DNA of 64,000 bases from Candidatus Obscuribacterales bacterium (GTDB taxonomy: Bacteria > Cyanobacteriota > Vampirovibrionia > Obscuribacterales > Obscuribacteraceae), in NCBI GenBank assembly GCA_021732085.1, contig JAKFVQ010000027.1:124001-188000 (forward strand), written 5' to 3'. Shown here piece after piece: positions 51,724 through 60,974 of this stretch. The stretch's first letter is position 1. Each line of letters begins with the position of its first letter. The position numbers and the translations under genes were made by a program. The notes under the pieces are model-generated. The model searched no databases. It was not told where the DNA came from and worked only from the letters and a program-made list of their open reading frames with translations.

Positions 51724-53604
51724 ATGGATCGAAATAAGTCTCAGGACAAAGTTGAGGAAGCAGTTCGGATGCAAGCAACAGTGAATGGCAGCGAGCAGAA
51801 AAGCGAGAAAAAACAGGCTCCAGCAAAACAAGAGCAGAAAGAGCAAGCTCATTCGCAGGTTCATGTTTATTTGCGCTTGCTGAACTACATCAAGCCCTAC
51901 TGGATGCTCTTTGCTCTAGGAGTTCTGGCTGCCATTCCGTCTGGAAGTATGGATGCTGCTATTGCCTGGCTTGCAGGACAAGGACTGCAAAAGATCATTG
52001 TTGATGGTCAAGAACGACTGATTTATTGGGTTCCGATTCTGGTACTGATCGTTGCTGGTCTGCAAGGTGTATTCCGCTTTCTGGAAGCTTTCACTATTCG
52101 CTACGTTGGAGCAGCTGCCATTCGCGATCTTAGAAATGAGCTCTTCTGCCATATCGAAAGTCAGCCGCTTTTGTATTTCCAAGGAATATCCTCAGGTATC
52201 CTGATAGGCCGACTCACCAACGACGTAGCAATCATTGAGAATGCTATTTCTCAGACATTCCAATCGATGATTAGCCGGACGACCACGCTGATATCACTGA
52301 TTGTGGTGCTCCTTTGCCAGAGTTGGAAATTGAGCTTGATAGCTTTGACAATCTTATCTTTCATTGTCTTGCCGGTGAATATCCTAAGCCGCAAGATTCG
52401 CAAGTCCAGCCGGGTTGGACAAGAAGCTATCGGAGATCTTGTTTCAGTTATTTCCGAATCAATTGGCGGAGCAAAAATAGTTCAGTCTTTCAATCTGGAA
52501 AGCTATCAAATCTCTCGTTTCATGGCTACAAATCAACACTTCTTTGATAATGCGATGAAGTCAGTTAGAGCAGAAGCGATGATGTCACCCATTCTTGCAA
52601 TGATTGGTGCGCTTGGTATAGCAGCCGTTATGTGGGCAGCTGGCTGGCAGGTAGTGCATCATGTGATGACGCTTGGAGCTCTGACTTCATTCGTGATTGC
52701 ATTGCTATTGCTTTATTCGCCTATCAAAAATATTGGACGGATTAATGGAATTATCCAGCCGGCATTGGCGGCAGCCTCGCGCGTATTTGAAGTGCTCGAT
52801 CGCAAACCGGAGCTGGCAGACAGCCCTAATGCAATCACCCTTCCTGAGGGCAACCACCATGTCCGGTTCGATAATGTGTTTTTCCATTATCCAAGCACTT
52901 CTGAGGATAAGGCACCGCAAATGGTGCTGCGCGAAATCAATCTCGACATACCCGCCGGCAAGATGCTGGCATTGGTTGGGCTCTCTGGATCCGGCAAATC
53001 AACCCTGATCAATTTGGTTCCGCGATTCTTCGATACTACCGCTGGTACCATACTAATAGACGGAAAGCCGTTGCAAGATTACACGATGTCTTCGCTGCGC
53101 TCGCAAATTGCCGTCGTTACACAAGACAACTTCTTGTTCAATGCCACTGTCTCAGAGAATATTCGTTTGGGCCGCATCGATGCTTCTGATGAAGATGTTG
53201 TGGCTGCTGCTGGCGCGGCCTACTGCCATGACTTCATCAAAGACTTGCCAGACGGTTACAATACTCGCATCGGTGAACGGGGCGTGCGTCTTTCTGGTGG
53301 ACAACAGCAACGTTTGTCGATTGCGCGAGCTTTCTTGAAGAACGCGCCAATTCTCATTCTTGACGAAGCGACAAGCTCGCTCGATAACGAATCTGAGAAA
53401 ATGGTGCAAGCTGCTTTGAATGATTTGATGCGAGGACGCACAGTGATCGTCATTGCCCACCGTCTCACAACTGTCCGTCATGCTGATGTCATCGTTGTCC
53501 TTGAAGCCGGACGTATCGTTGAAATGGGAAGCCATCAACAGCTCGCCTCCGCGGGCGGTGCATATAACCGTCTGCTCAAGGCTCAATTCGAAAGACCAGC
53601 GTAG
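51724..53604 (+). CDS. msbA: MsbA-type ABC exporter
   Basis: The half-transporter has an N-terminal charged leader (about 50 residues, Lys/Gln/Glu-rich), six membrane helices (about 55-345), and an ATPase domain with Walker A GLSGSGKST at 419-427, signature LSGGQQQ at 523-529 and Walker B ILILDEATSSLD with Asp547. MsbA flips lipid A-core across the inner membrane. Adjacency to lpxB, 24 bp apart, supports that substrate. The Lys/Gln-rich N-terminal leader is not found in typical MsbA. Confidence 0.88.
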   Translation: MDRNKSQDKVEEAVRMQATVNGSEQKSEKKQAPAKQEQKEQAHSQVHVYLRLLNYIKPYWMLFALGVLAAIPSGSMDAAIAWLAGQGLQKIIVDGQERLIYWVPILVLIVAGLQGVFRFLEAFTIRYVGAAAIRDLRNELFCHIESQPLLYFQGISSGILIGRLTNDVAIIENAISQTFQSMISRTTTLISLIVVLLCQSWKLSLIALTILSFIVLPVNILSRKIRKSSRVGQEAIGDLVSVISESIGGAKIVQSFNLESYQISRFMATNQHFFDNAMKSVRAEAMMSPILAMIGALGIAAVMWAAGWQVVHHVMTLGALTSFVIALLLLYSPIKNIGRINGIIQPALAAASRVFEVLDRKPELADSPNAITLPEGNHHVRFDNVFFHYPSTSEDKAPQMVLREINLDIPAGKMLALVGLSGSGKSTLINLVPRFFDTTAGTILIDGKPLQDYTMSSLRSQIAVVTQDNFLFNATVSENIRLGRIDASDEDVVAAAGAAYCHDFIKDLPDGYNTRIGERGVRLSGGQQQRLSIARAFLKNAPILILDEATSSLDNESEKMVQAALNDLMRGRTVIVIAHRLTTVRHADVIVVLEAGRIVEMGSHQQLASAGGAYNRLLKAQFERPA

Positions 53605-53663
53605 TGAGAAAGTTTGTACTCTGCGCACTGATTTTGAGTTCATTAATCGGCGCTTTGCAGGGG

Positions 53664-54057
53664 GCGATCAGATATCGTGTGATCAGATATCGTGTGCTCT
53701 AAAGCGATATCGCCTTAGAGAACGGAAAACCCTGCTTTGCAAGCGTGGCGATCAGATCTTGTGCGCTAAAGCGATATCGCCTTAGAGATCGGGAACCCTG
53801 CTTTGCAAGCGCGGCGATCAGATCTTGTGCGCTAAAGCGATATCGCCTTAGAGATCGGAAACCCCGCTTTGCAAGCGTGGCGATCAGATCTTGTGCTCTA
53901 AAGCGATATCGCCTTAGAGATCGGAAACCCCGCTTTGCAAGCGTGGCGATCAGATCTTGTGCGCTAAAGCGATATCGCCTTAGAGATCGGGAAATCCCGC
54001 TTTGCAAGCGTGCTGATCAGATCTTGTGCGCTAAAGCGATATCGCCTTAGAGATCAG
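53664..54057. repeat. Six-unit tandem array of the dispersed palindrome, period 66-67 bp
   Basis: GATATC centres lie at 53706, 53773, 53839, 53905, 53971 and 54038, with spacings of 67, 66, 66, 66 and 67 bp. Each unit holds GATCAGATCTTGTG, then (G/T)C(G/T)CTAAAGCGATATCGCCTTAGAGATC, then a spacer GGAAACCCCGCTTTGCAAGCG with small variations. The left GATC has moved away from the palindrome arm compared with the single copies. Because 66 is a multiple of 3, long open frames occur on both strands. They are repeat artefacts. Confidence 0.92.
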
Positions 54058-54308
54058 AATCGCTAAGTACTTCCATCGGTTTAACATTGCCCTTTCTGAG
54101 ATTGGCTCATAGCAGTGCTTTCAAGGATCGCTGCTGTGATCTTTGTCGCTAATAACATATGGCATTGCCCGGCTGGTTCCCTTGACTTCGAGCCAAAGAA
54201 GCCCACTCTCGCCCGCTTTGGGTTGTCAGAAAGAAGTCATTAGCAGTAGACAATCAACGATACTTTTGATTTACTTAAACAGCTTACTATCCGGAAACAA
54301 ATGGGAAC
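54058..54308. other. Intergenic after the repeat array, nothing recognised
   Basis: About 250 bp before the triplicated membrane protein. No supported gene or terminator. Confidence 0.4.
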
Positions 54309-56789
54309 TTGCGGTTGAAAATTACATTTGCCAACGACCTGATCAGAGGTCGTTATTTCGTCTGTGCATTTCTAACTGTTCTTTTACTGCAACCATGGCT
54401 AATGGTGCTTCGTGTTGAAGCGGCTAGCCCAGGAACCCTATCCAAAGACGCTGCCGAGGCCGCAGACATTCTGGGAGTTCGGAGTCAAGCTGAGCAACTT
54501 GCTGCTTACAATCAAAGCGGCGATAGAGGCGATCTCTCAAACATTAACAGGCTGCGTGCACTGTTATTACGAAAAATCTTTCTTGCAGTAACTGAAGTCA
54601 AAGCCGCAGAAAATAAGTTAGAGATAGAGCTTGGATATACATATCAAGTTCTATCCAGGGACCGCGAACATGTGAACTTTGTCAACGACATGTTCACCAT
54701 AATGAACTTCATGCAGTTCAGCGTCCTTTACACGATCGAGCCATATTCCAGAATCCATAAGCAGTTCAAGCAATCTGGAATCGGTACCTGCGTTGGTGCT
54801 GGAGTCGGTGGCACCTTATCGATCCTGAACGTGCTCTATAACAGATTTCACACAGTTGGTGATCTCAAGCCACCAGCTTTCCTCAGTCATGTAATGAATG
54901 GTGCACCCGTCGGTATTTCTGAACTTCCGCCAACGGTGAAGCGTTTCATGGATTACAGATCCGCTGGTGGTGCTAGCCATTACGAACAGATGGCCGCGCA
55001 GTGGCTCAAACGTAGTGGCGCTGATGTTACTAAACCAGAAACCCTAGCCGGGATCGACGATGGGAAGCGTAAAAATCCATTCGTTCTGAACAAGCGGATT
55101 GTATTGCTTTGGTCATTGATCACGCATATTCAAGAATTCGATAGACAGCTTCTTGCGTTATTGAATGAAACAAAGAGTCCGGAATTCGGAGGCTCGGGTA
55201 CAAGAATTAGCTCAACTCCTCTTAGCACTGCATTGCCTCCCAAGGCTGCGGCGGCAGCTCGACTGTTGAAGATTGAAGGGCTTGTGGCTGAATTGCAAAA
55301 CGGATCGGCTAGCGGTGATAGGAAGGTCGACCTTCAACTGTCATTCCTGGAAAATCTTCTTGCTGGAAGCATGGATTTGCGAAATGCGGCAGACAAGGTG
55401 CAGGGAGAACTTAACTATCAAAATGATGTTGTTCTTGCAGGCTTGCTTGGCAGGCGTGGAAAAACATTGCAGAAACTTTTCGAATTGAACTTCATTCAAT
55501 CTAATACGTTGGGTGGAACAGCTGGTTGGTGTTACCTCAACTATCGATCGAAGGCAGGCAATCAATTGTTTGCAGTAGCCAATTCGGTCGGACTGGCAAT
55601 CACGACGATTTCACTTCTTGCCACTCATGGTGGTTTCAAAAAAATTGATACTGCTCCTAATTCGCTTGCAGATTTCTTCGGTTTGCAGAAAGAAGGTTCC
55701 TTCGGATTCTCTCCGCTGACCTGGGACTTTATGAACTCGCCGGATTTAGAGCGTGATGCTTCTAAAACTCGCAGGCAATTCCTCCATGATATTTGGAAGC
55801 GACATCAAGTTGTTACAGTTGATATCGACAAAGAGCGCATGAAAGAAAGGCTCTCCGCGATGCCCAGTGCAAAGTGGGATTCGATTAAATTGGTTGTTAA
55901 CCGCATCACATTGCTGAGTTCGCTTGGCGAAAAACTGATGGAATTCGACACTGAGTTACTTAGCCTAATGAGAGCTGTTTGGCCTGCAGATAATGGGTCC
56001 GTTGCCAGTGCTGCTTTAGATGGGTTAAACGCCAGAGCTAGCCAAATGGCTCAAATTGTGGGAGTTAGTGGTTTGGTAGCTCCAGCCGTTCATGGCGATG
56101 AACATTCCAAGCTTCTTGTGACTCGTAGTTTGCTAGAGGGCTTTCTCGACGTGAATGCCAACAATGCCACGATTTCGCGCAGCATTATTCTCGAAACACA
56201 AGCTCTTCATAGAATGGAACGTCAAAGAGATCAAATTGTTGCGTTGACGAACATCGGTAACTTCTATCAAATTGGCATTCTTGGAATTATCTCTGATGCC
56301 ATGGGCTTGTCCAAGGATAAGTATTATGTCTTGGTAGGTGATCGAATCAACATCATCTCCGGAATCATTGTTGGTTGCGCCGCAGCAACTGCATTCCTCG
56401 AGAAACAGTTCTTAGGTCTGAGAATGACGAAGGCAGGTCCGAATTCATTGGGCGATGCCCTCGGTATCTCTACCGATGAAAGCGTAAAGATCTCCCCAAT
56501 GCTTATGCGCTACCTGGACACTGCGCCTCCTATAGAAGACGTGCCGGAGAGTTATCCGTCCACTATGACCAGGCGCCAGAGTCTAATTCGTTACTGGGAC
56601 CAACAAGTCAAAAAGAATCCGGCGAAAAAATCGACTGCTGAAAAGCTATCCGCTTTTGGGCCACATCATCATTGGTGGGATGAGCGAATCAAGTTTGTCG
56701 GCAAAAGAGTTTCAATGCTCTATGATTTGCGCGCCACGCTCGGTAATACCTACCGGAATACGGCTGCACTTTTGACTGCGCTAGACTAG
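54309..56789 (+). CDS. Hypothetical protein with three homologous membrane modules
   Basis: No family recognised. An N-terminal hydrophobic segment (YFVCAFLTVLLLQPWLMVL) may be a signal peptide or anchor. Three modules of about 265 residues follow, at about 50-285, 318-557 and 581-826. Each has a leading helical part (LVAELQNG..., ESLLEG-type), a membrane-hydrophobic pair (for example GTCVGAGVGGTLSILNVLYN; FAVANSVGLAITTISLLATH; NIISGIIVGCAAATAFLE), the pattern LPPTVKRFMDY / FSPLTWDFMNS / ISPMLMRYLDT, a (R)RQ-x-L-x3-W element in modules 2 and 3, and an end helix with NRITLLSSLGEKLMEFD-like sequence. The start is a TTG (54309 or 54315). Confidence 0.75.
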   Translation: MRLKITFANDLIRGRYFVCAFLTVLLLQPWLMVLRVEAASPGTLSKDAAEAADILGVRSQAEQLAAYNQSGDRGDLSNINRLRALLLRKIFLAVTEVKAAENKLEIELGYTYQVLSRDREHVNFVNDMFTIMNFMQFSVLYTIEPYSRIHKQFKQSGIGTCVGAGVGGTLSILNVLYNRFHTVGDLKPPAFLSHVMNGAPVGISELPPTVKRFMDYRSAGGASHYEQMAAQWLKRSGADVTKPETLAGIDDGKRKNPFVLNKRIVLLWSLITHIQEFDRQLLALLNETKSPEFGGSGTRISSTPLSTALPPKAAAAARLLKIEGLVAELQNGSASGDRKVDLQLSFLENLLAGSMDLRNAADKVQGELNYQNDVVLAGLLGRRGKTLQKLFELNFIQSNTLGGTAGWCYLNYRSKAGNQLFAVANSVGLAITTISLLATHGGFKKIDTAPNSLADFFGLQKEGSFGFSPLTWDFMNSPDLERDASKTRRQFLHDIWKRHQVVTVDIDKERMKERLSAMPSAKWDSIKLVVNRITLLSSLGEKLMEFDTELLSLMRAVWPADNGSVASAALDGLNARASQMAQIVGVSGLVAPAVHGDEHSKLLVTRSLLEGFLDVNANNATISRSIILETQALHRMERQRDQIVALTNIGNFYQIGILGIISDAMGLSKDKYYVLVGDRINIISGIIVGCAAATAFLEKQFLGLRMTKAGPNSLGDALGISTDESVKISPMLMRYLDTAPPIEDVPESYPSTMTRRQSLIRYWDQQVKKNPAKKSTAEKLSAFGPHHHWWDERIKFVGKRVSMLYDLRATLGNTYRNTAALLTALD

Positions 56790-56872
56790 GTCGCGCTACT
56801 AATAGATAGAGAGGATGCTGAACGCTTTAAGCTCTTGAGAGTCTGGTAGTAGGTACGCACTTTTTCGATAGC

Positions 56873-57016
56873 TCACAGGCGGCGATGCGGCTTCCAGTTG
56901 ATTGTGCAAACTTCGTTCTTGCACTCCTTTATTTCGACCTTAGCAGTTTTTGGAACTTCAGCGGTTTTATCTGCGGGCAATGGGTCCGCTTGCTTTTGAA
57001 TATTGTCGCAATTCAT
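56873..57016 (-). CDS. Possible small Cys-containing protein
   Basis: A 47-residue frame (starting MNCDNIQKQADPLPADK and ending with CKNEVC) from the ATG at 57016, with GGAG 9 nt upstream. Three cysteines and many Lys. It has no recognised family and could be non-coding. Confidence 0.3.
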   Translation of the reverse strand: MNCDNIQKQADPLPADKTAEVPKTAKVEIKECKNEVCTINWKPHRRL

Positions 57017-57092
57017 TTTCGTCGTCTCCATGGTGATACCGGTGGGGGGGCAGTTCTCTGTTTGCGGGCAAATCACTCGACTCCCACAGGAT

Positions 57093-57132
57093 AGCTAATC
57101 CGCATGACCCATCTGGGTCACTGGATTAAGCT
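57093..57132. promoter_or_regulatory. Hairpin in the region before the GrpE-like gene
   Basis: AGCTAATCC pairs with GGATTAAGCT (one bulge) and the inner TGACCCA with TGGGTCA around a TC loop. No T-run. Possibly in the 5' leader of the cluster that starts at 57286. Confidence 0.35.
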
Positions 57133-57285
57133 TGTTTGGAAGAGAAGAGCTTACTTCAAGGGATAGCCGGGCACAAATCTTGGGAGTGCGTGCGTAATGG
57201 ACGCTTCACGGAGGCTCTCAAGTTTTGTGCTTTATGAAATTGAAGACGCCACACCAAAGTAAATGTTTCGCGATGGAAATTAACT

Positions 57286-57819
57286 ATGCTGGGCTTTCTT
57301 AAGTCGCTATTCTGTTCCACTCAGGTGTCCACAAATGCTGGCGCAGAGAGAGTTCTAGAGCTTGAGGCTTTAGTTCAATCTCTCAAGTTGGACGTGGCAG
57401 AGGGGGAGAAGCAGATCCAGATTTTGAAGAAGGAACTCCAACTAGTTCAGAACAAGCAGGAGCGCACAATTGATAGCGCAGTAGGCAGCGAGATCGAAAG
57501 TCTAATTGCTGACATGGCGCCTGCCATTGCTCAAATTGCCACCCAGCATCATCTATTAAATGTAGAATTTAAACCACTTCAAGCCAAGGACGTGATTGCA
57601 GTAGCTATGAGGCTCATTGGAATTTTGGAAGAGAAGGGAATGATTCTGGACGGGACCATTGGAGAGAATGTGGGATTTGATGCCAACAAGCACGAGCTCA
57701 TCGGTATGGGAAGCTCAGAGCAAGGAGCACAGATGGTTGTAGTGCGTATGCCGGCTGTTACTTTTCAGGGGCGTGTGTTGAAGAGAATGGCTGTGCTAGC
57801 AAGCCCTCCTTCAGCTTAA
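57286..57819 (+). CDS. GrpE-like nucleotide-exchange protein
   Basis: The 177-residue protein has a short coiled coil (about 25-60, LEALVQSLKLDVAEGEKQIQILKKEL), a helical middle (LIGILEEKGMILDGTIGENVGFDANKHEL) and an end matching the GrpE beta-wing (QGAQMVVVRMPAVTFQGRVLKRMAVLASP). The GrpE motif G-x-x-F-D-x-x-x-H-E is kept. The coiled coil is shorter than in genuine GrpE. It lies 85 bp upstream of an Hsp70-family gene, so it probably recycles that partner. Confidence 0.8.
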   Translation: MLGFLKSLFCSTQVSTNAGAERVLELEALVQSLKLDVAEGEKQIQILKKELQLVQNKQERTIDSAVGSEIESLIADMAPAIAQIATQHHLLNVEFKPLQAKDVIAVAMRLIGILEEKGMILDGTIGENVGFDANKHELIGMGSSEQGAQMVVVRMPAVTFQGRVLKRMAVLASPPSA

Positions 57820-57904
57820 AGATCATCAGCTGCTGTCTTGCCGATGATGATCATGGGCAAGGAAGCAAGGGATATATTCGATAGGAGAGACGGTGGGAGA
57901 AAGC

Positions 57905-59494
57905 ATGGCGGGAAGGCTTGCAATTGATTTTGGAACATCTAACACTGTTCTGGCGAACTGGGATCAAATTCGACAGCAAGGAGCTGCATTCCCACTGCTG
58001 AACTATGGCCGCTTCCTGAAGATTGGCGATGAGCGAGTCAGTCTCATCCCGTCTTTGATTCACTATCAATCCGATGGCAACATACTCTATGGCAATCAAG
58101 TGGTTCAGCGGAACTTGACCAATTCTCAACGCACATTTCAGTGGATGAAGCGATATATTTCCTTGAGCAGCCCGGCAGCGCGGAAAATTGATGGAAAGAA
58201 TGTTTCGCATTTCATGGCGGCAGAAGCCCTGCTCACAGAAGTGATTAAGTCAGCAACCAAGGAGTTGCGCATAGAAGATGAACAAATCGCTGTAACGGTG
58301 CCAGTTGAGGCATTTGAACATTACGAGAGCTGGATTCATGAGTTGGCAGCAAATGCAAGTGGGCAGCGCATTAGGCTCATTGACGAACCGTCGGCGGCCG
58401 CGTTGGGATATTCAGCTCGTTTATTTGCGAATCAGGCGTATCTTGTGTTTGACTTCGGCGGAGGCACTCTCGATATCTCTATCGTGCGACAGGAAGAGCC
58501 ATCGATTGCAGGACAAGGCGGCCGCTGTCGTGTGCTTGGAAAAGCTGGCAGCGACCTTGGCGGCACCGTAATTGATGAATGGTTGTTTGAAGAAGTACTG
58601 AATATAAATGGAAGCAATCCAAGCGATCCTGAGATCGAGCAGATTAGCCGTTTACTGTTGGCTGAATGCGAGGCATTAAAAGAAAAGCTTTCGTCGGCAG
58701 ACAAGGCTGAATTGACGGTAATGAATCCAATATCGGGTTCTCTTATCGCGGCACGTTTTGATCGGCAACAGTTTGAATCTCTATTGGAAAGAAAGAGCGC
58801 GTATGCCGGCATTGAGCAAACCTTGCAGAGAGCCCTTAACGATGCACGAGAAAGAGGCTTTGAGGAGGACGATATTAAGATGGTCCTCATGGTGGGCGGC
58901 TGCAGCCAGATTCCGAGCATTCAGGAACTTGTGAGGCGAAGATTCGGCAGCGAAAGGGTAAGGATGGAGCGTCCACTCGATGCTGTCGCCCGTGGTGCGG
59001 CCGCATTTGTCGCTGGTGAAGGTTTCGATGATTATTTACAACATGATTATGCTCTGCGAATGATGAACTCATCCACCAATGCATACGAGTATAAGCCACT
59101 TGTACGGCGGGGGACAGCCTATCCCTCATCCGAGCCATTAGCTAGTTTGACCGTAAAAGCAACGCAGAATCATCAGGAGATCTTCGGATTTTACATATGT
59201 GAAATTAATGGCGAGAAAATGAGCCCAAGACCGATTATGGAAATCTTTTTTACCGAATCTGGCAACGCCAAACTGGTGACGCTTAACGAACATGAGCAAG
59301 AAGGTCGTAGCATATTTTGCTTGAACGAGAAGCAGCCTTTCTTTTTGGAAGCAGATGCTCCAGCTTATAAAGGCGAAGCGTGTTTTGAAGTCGTTTTTGG
59401 ATTGGATAGCAATCGAAGATTATTGATCAGTGCGAGGGATTTGAAGTCAGGTAAGAATTTGCACAAAGACTTTCCTCTTGTGAAACTGAATTGA
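57905..59494 (+). CDS. Hsp70-family protein (short, lid-less)
   Basis: The ATPase domain is clear: RLAIDFGTSNTVLA (phosphate 1), VTVPVEAFEHYESW, RLIDEPSAAALGYS, VFDFGGGTLDISIV (phosphate 2), and MVLMVGGCSQIPSIQ (adenosine). A compact beta substrate-binding-like domain of about 120 residues follows, but the helical lid of DnaK is missing (529 residues against about 640). I chose ATG 57905 with GGGAGAAAGC upstream. It probably depends on the GrpE-like neighbour. No J-protein gene is nearby. Confidence 0.9.
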   Translation: MAGRLAIDFGTSNTVLANWDQIRQQGAAFPLLNYGRFLKIGDERVSLIPSLIHYQSDGNILYGNQVVQRNLTNSQRTFQWMKRYISLSSPAARKIDGKNVSHFMAAEALLTEVIKSATKELRIEDEQIAVTVPVEAFEHYESWIHELAANASGQRIRLIDEPSAAALGYSARLFANQAYLVFDFGGGTLDISIVRQEEPSIAGQGGRCRVLGKAGSDLGGTVIDEWLFEEVLNINGSNPSDPEIEQISRLLLAECEALKEKLSSADKAELTVMNPISGSLIAARFDRQQFESLLERKSAYAGIEQTLQRALNDARERGFEEDDIKMVLMVGGCSQIPSIQELVRRRFGSERVRMERPLDAVARGAAAFVAGEGFDDYLQHDYALRMMNSSTNAYEYKPLVRRGTAYPSSEPLASLTVKATQNHQEIFGFYICEINGEKMSPRPIMEIFFTESGNAKLVTLNEHEQEGRSIFCLNEKQPFFLEADAPAYKGEACFEVVFGLDSNRRLLISARDLKSGKNLHKDFPLVKLN

Positions 59495-59495
59495 A

Positions 59496-60944
59496 ATGAG
59501 CAAGAACACCGAATCAAACCATGCACTGTGGGAGAAGGCAAAGTCAGCTGCCCCTCTTGAGTTAGTCAGTATTATCTCACTGTTGGGTTTCAGAGGCTGG
59601 TCGCCCAAAATTCCGGCGGAAAAAGAATGGTTTGAGGAGTTGCGAAATCTCTGCGCGCCTTGCAAGGAAATTTCGATTGCTGGGCATTCTGAAGATCTCC
59701 TCAAGGACAAAAGCTCAATCGAGGTGATTCAGGTTATCAGTCCGCTTGTTTCTGCCGGCAACTTTTCCATTCACTTTCATAAGGATGAGTACCTGCTGAC
59801 TCATTGTCCCGCATCATCTGGATTAGTTGAGTTTTGGACCATCCCCTCCTGCGAGCGAAAGTCGCAGCTAAAGTTGTATTCCCGTCGCTCCGCCTTCCAC
59901 TTAAGTAAGGACCACAAGGTTTTGGTTTCCTATACAGATCGCAATACTATTGCAGTGGATTCATTTCCGCAGATGGAGCGAATTACCGAATGGGAACATC
60001 CCGATGTGAAAAACGGAAATAGCTACCGCATCGAAACATTGACTGATGATGATGAGATTGTTGCAACTGACTCAACTGGTATGATTTATTTCTTGCGCAC
60101 GGTGATCGATACAGAGCTGGAAAGCGGGAGCAGCGATTTCTTTGCCGCCGGCAAAAGCTCCACGCCCGGACTTAGGCGATTTGAAAAGATCCTGCCGCGC
60201 AGGCAAGTGCTTTTAGCCGCTGCTAAAAGTGGGCGCTACCTGCTAATTCCCAGTTTCGATTTAACAAAAGCAATTGTCTGGTCATTTCCTGAATGCCAGA
60301 AAATAGCAACTATAGATGGTGAAGGAACAAGTGAAATAACTTTTTTGAGCGCCGCATTTAGCCGTGATGGACGGTTCTTGATAGCAACTGGGGTGAACGA
60401 GCTTCAAGTGAGAGAGCTACCTTATGCAACTATTAGCTTCTCGGTGAAGCTTGGATTAGGAAATGACTTACCGATTTTTACGGTCAGCTCCGATAGCAAC
60501 TTATTAGCTATCTTGCCGCGCTCAAATCCAGCGCAGATAATGCTTTACTCTCTGCGTAGCGGTGAGCACTTGGACACTCTGCGCTTGCCTGATTTCTTTG
60601 CCAGATCACCGGTCCGAGAACTAAAATTCACTCCCGATAACGAGCATCTCTTATTGGTTGGTGTTGAGAATGTTTATTTAGCTAAGACAAGCGGGGCTGA
60701 CTTCAACATGGAGAGGCAAGTAGTTCGTACGTGTGCAAGAAAACGCGTTCGTGCACTCAGTGAGGAAAACATTCTGGAACTTGATTCCTTATATAGAAGT
60801 TGCTGGATAAGCAGCCAAATGCGTCCCTGGATTGATATGATGATGTATCTGTACAATCGCCGCCGGGTTGTCGATATTGAACTCGAGAACAAATCTTCCG
60901 ATGATGTAGAAGCTTACAATATCGAATTAAAGGACGCGCACTAG
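59496..60944 (+). CDS. Beta-propeller-like protein
   Basis: The 482-residue product starts 1 bp after the Hsp70 stop. Residues about 90-420 contain repeated beta-strand blocks of WD40-like character: VEFWTIPSCERKSQLKLYS, FHLSKDHKVLVSYTDRN, IVWSFPECQKIATIDGEG, AAFSRDGRFLIATGVNELQVREL, and LKFTPDNEHLLLVGVENVYL. No signal peptide. The N-terminal 60 residues (AAPLELVSIISLLGFRGW) and the C-terminus are helical. Probably a scaffold or client receptor for the Hsp70. Confidence 0.75.
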   Translation: MSKNTESNHALWEKAKSAAPLELVSIISLLGFRGWSPKIPAEKEWFEELRNLCAPCKEISIAGHSEDLLKDKSSIEVIQVISPLVSAGNFSIHFHKDEYLLTHCPASSGLVEFWTIPSCERKSQLKLYSRRSAFHLSKDHKVLVSYTDRNTIAVDSFPQMERITEWEHPDVKNGNSYRIETLTDDDEIVATDSTGMIYFLRTVIDTELESGSSDFFAAGKSSTPGLRRFEKILPRRQVLLAAAKSGRYLLIPSFDLTKAIVWSFPECQKIATIDGEGTSEITFLSAAFSRDGRFLIATGVNELQVRELPYATISFSVKLGLGNDLPIFTVSSDSNLLAILPRSNPAQIMLYSLRSGEHLDTLRLPDFFARSPVRELKFTPDNEHLLLVGVENVYLAKTSGADFNMERQVVRTCARKRVRALSEENILELDSLYRSCWISSQMRPWIDMMMYLYNRRRVVDIELENKSSDDVEAYNIELKDAH

Positions 60945-60974
60945 TTCGAAGGTCAAAGGTGCTAGGAGGTTGGA

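Noticed and set aside
53699..54050. Open reading frames of about 100 codons on both strands through the palindrome array
   Set aside because: They consist of a 22-residue repeat produced by the 66-bp unit. Both strands are open at once and there is no ribosome binding site.
57827..57857. GATCATCA and TGATGATC inverted repeat as a terminator
   Set aside because: 16-nt loop and no T-run; too weak to call.
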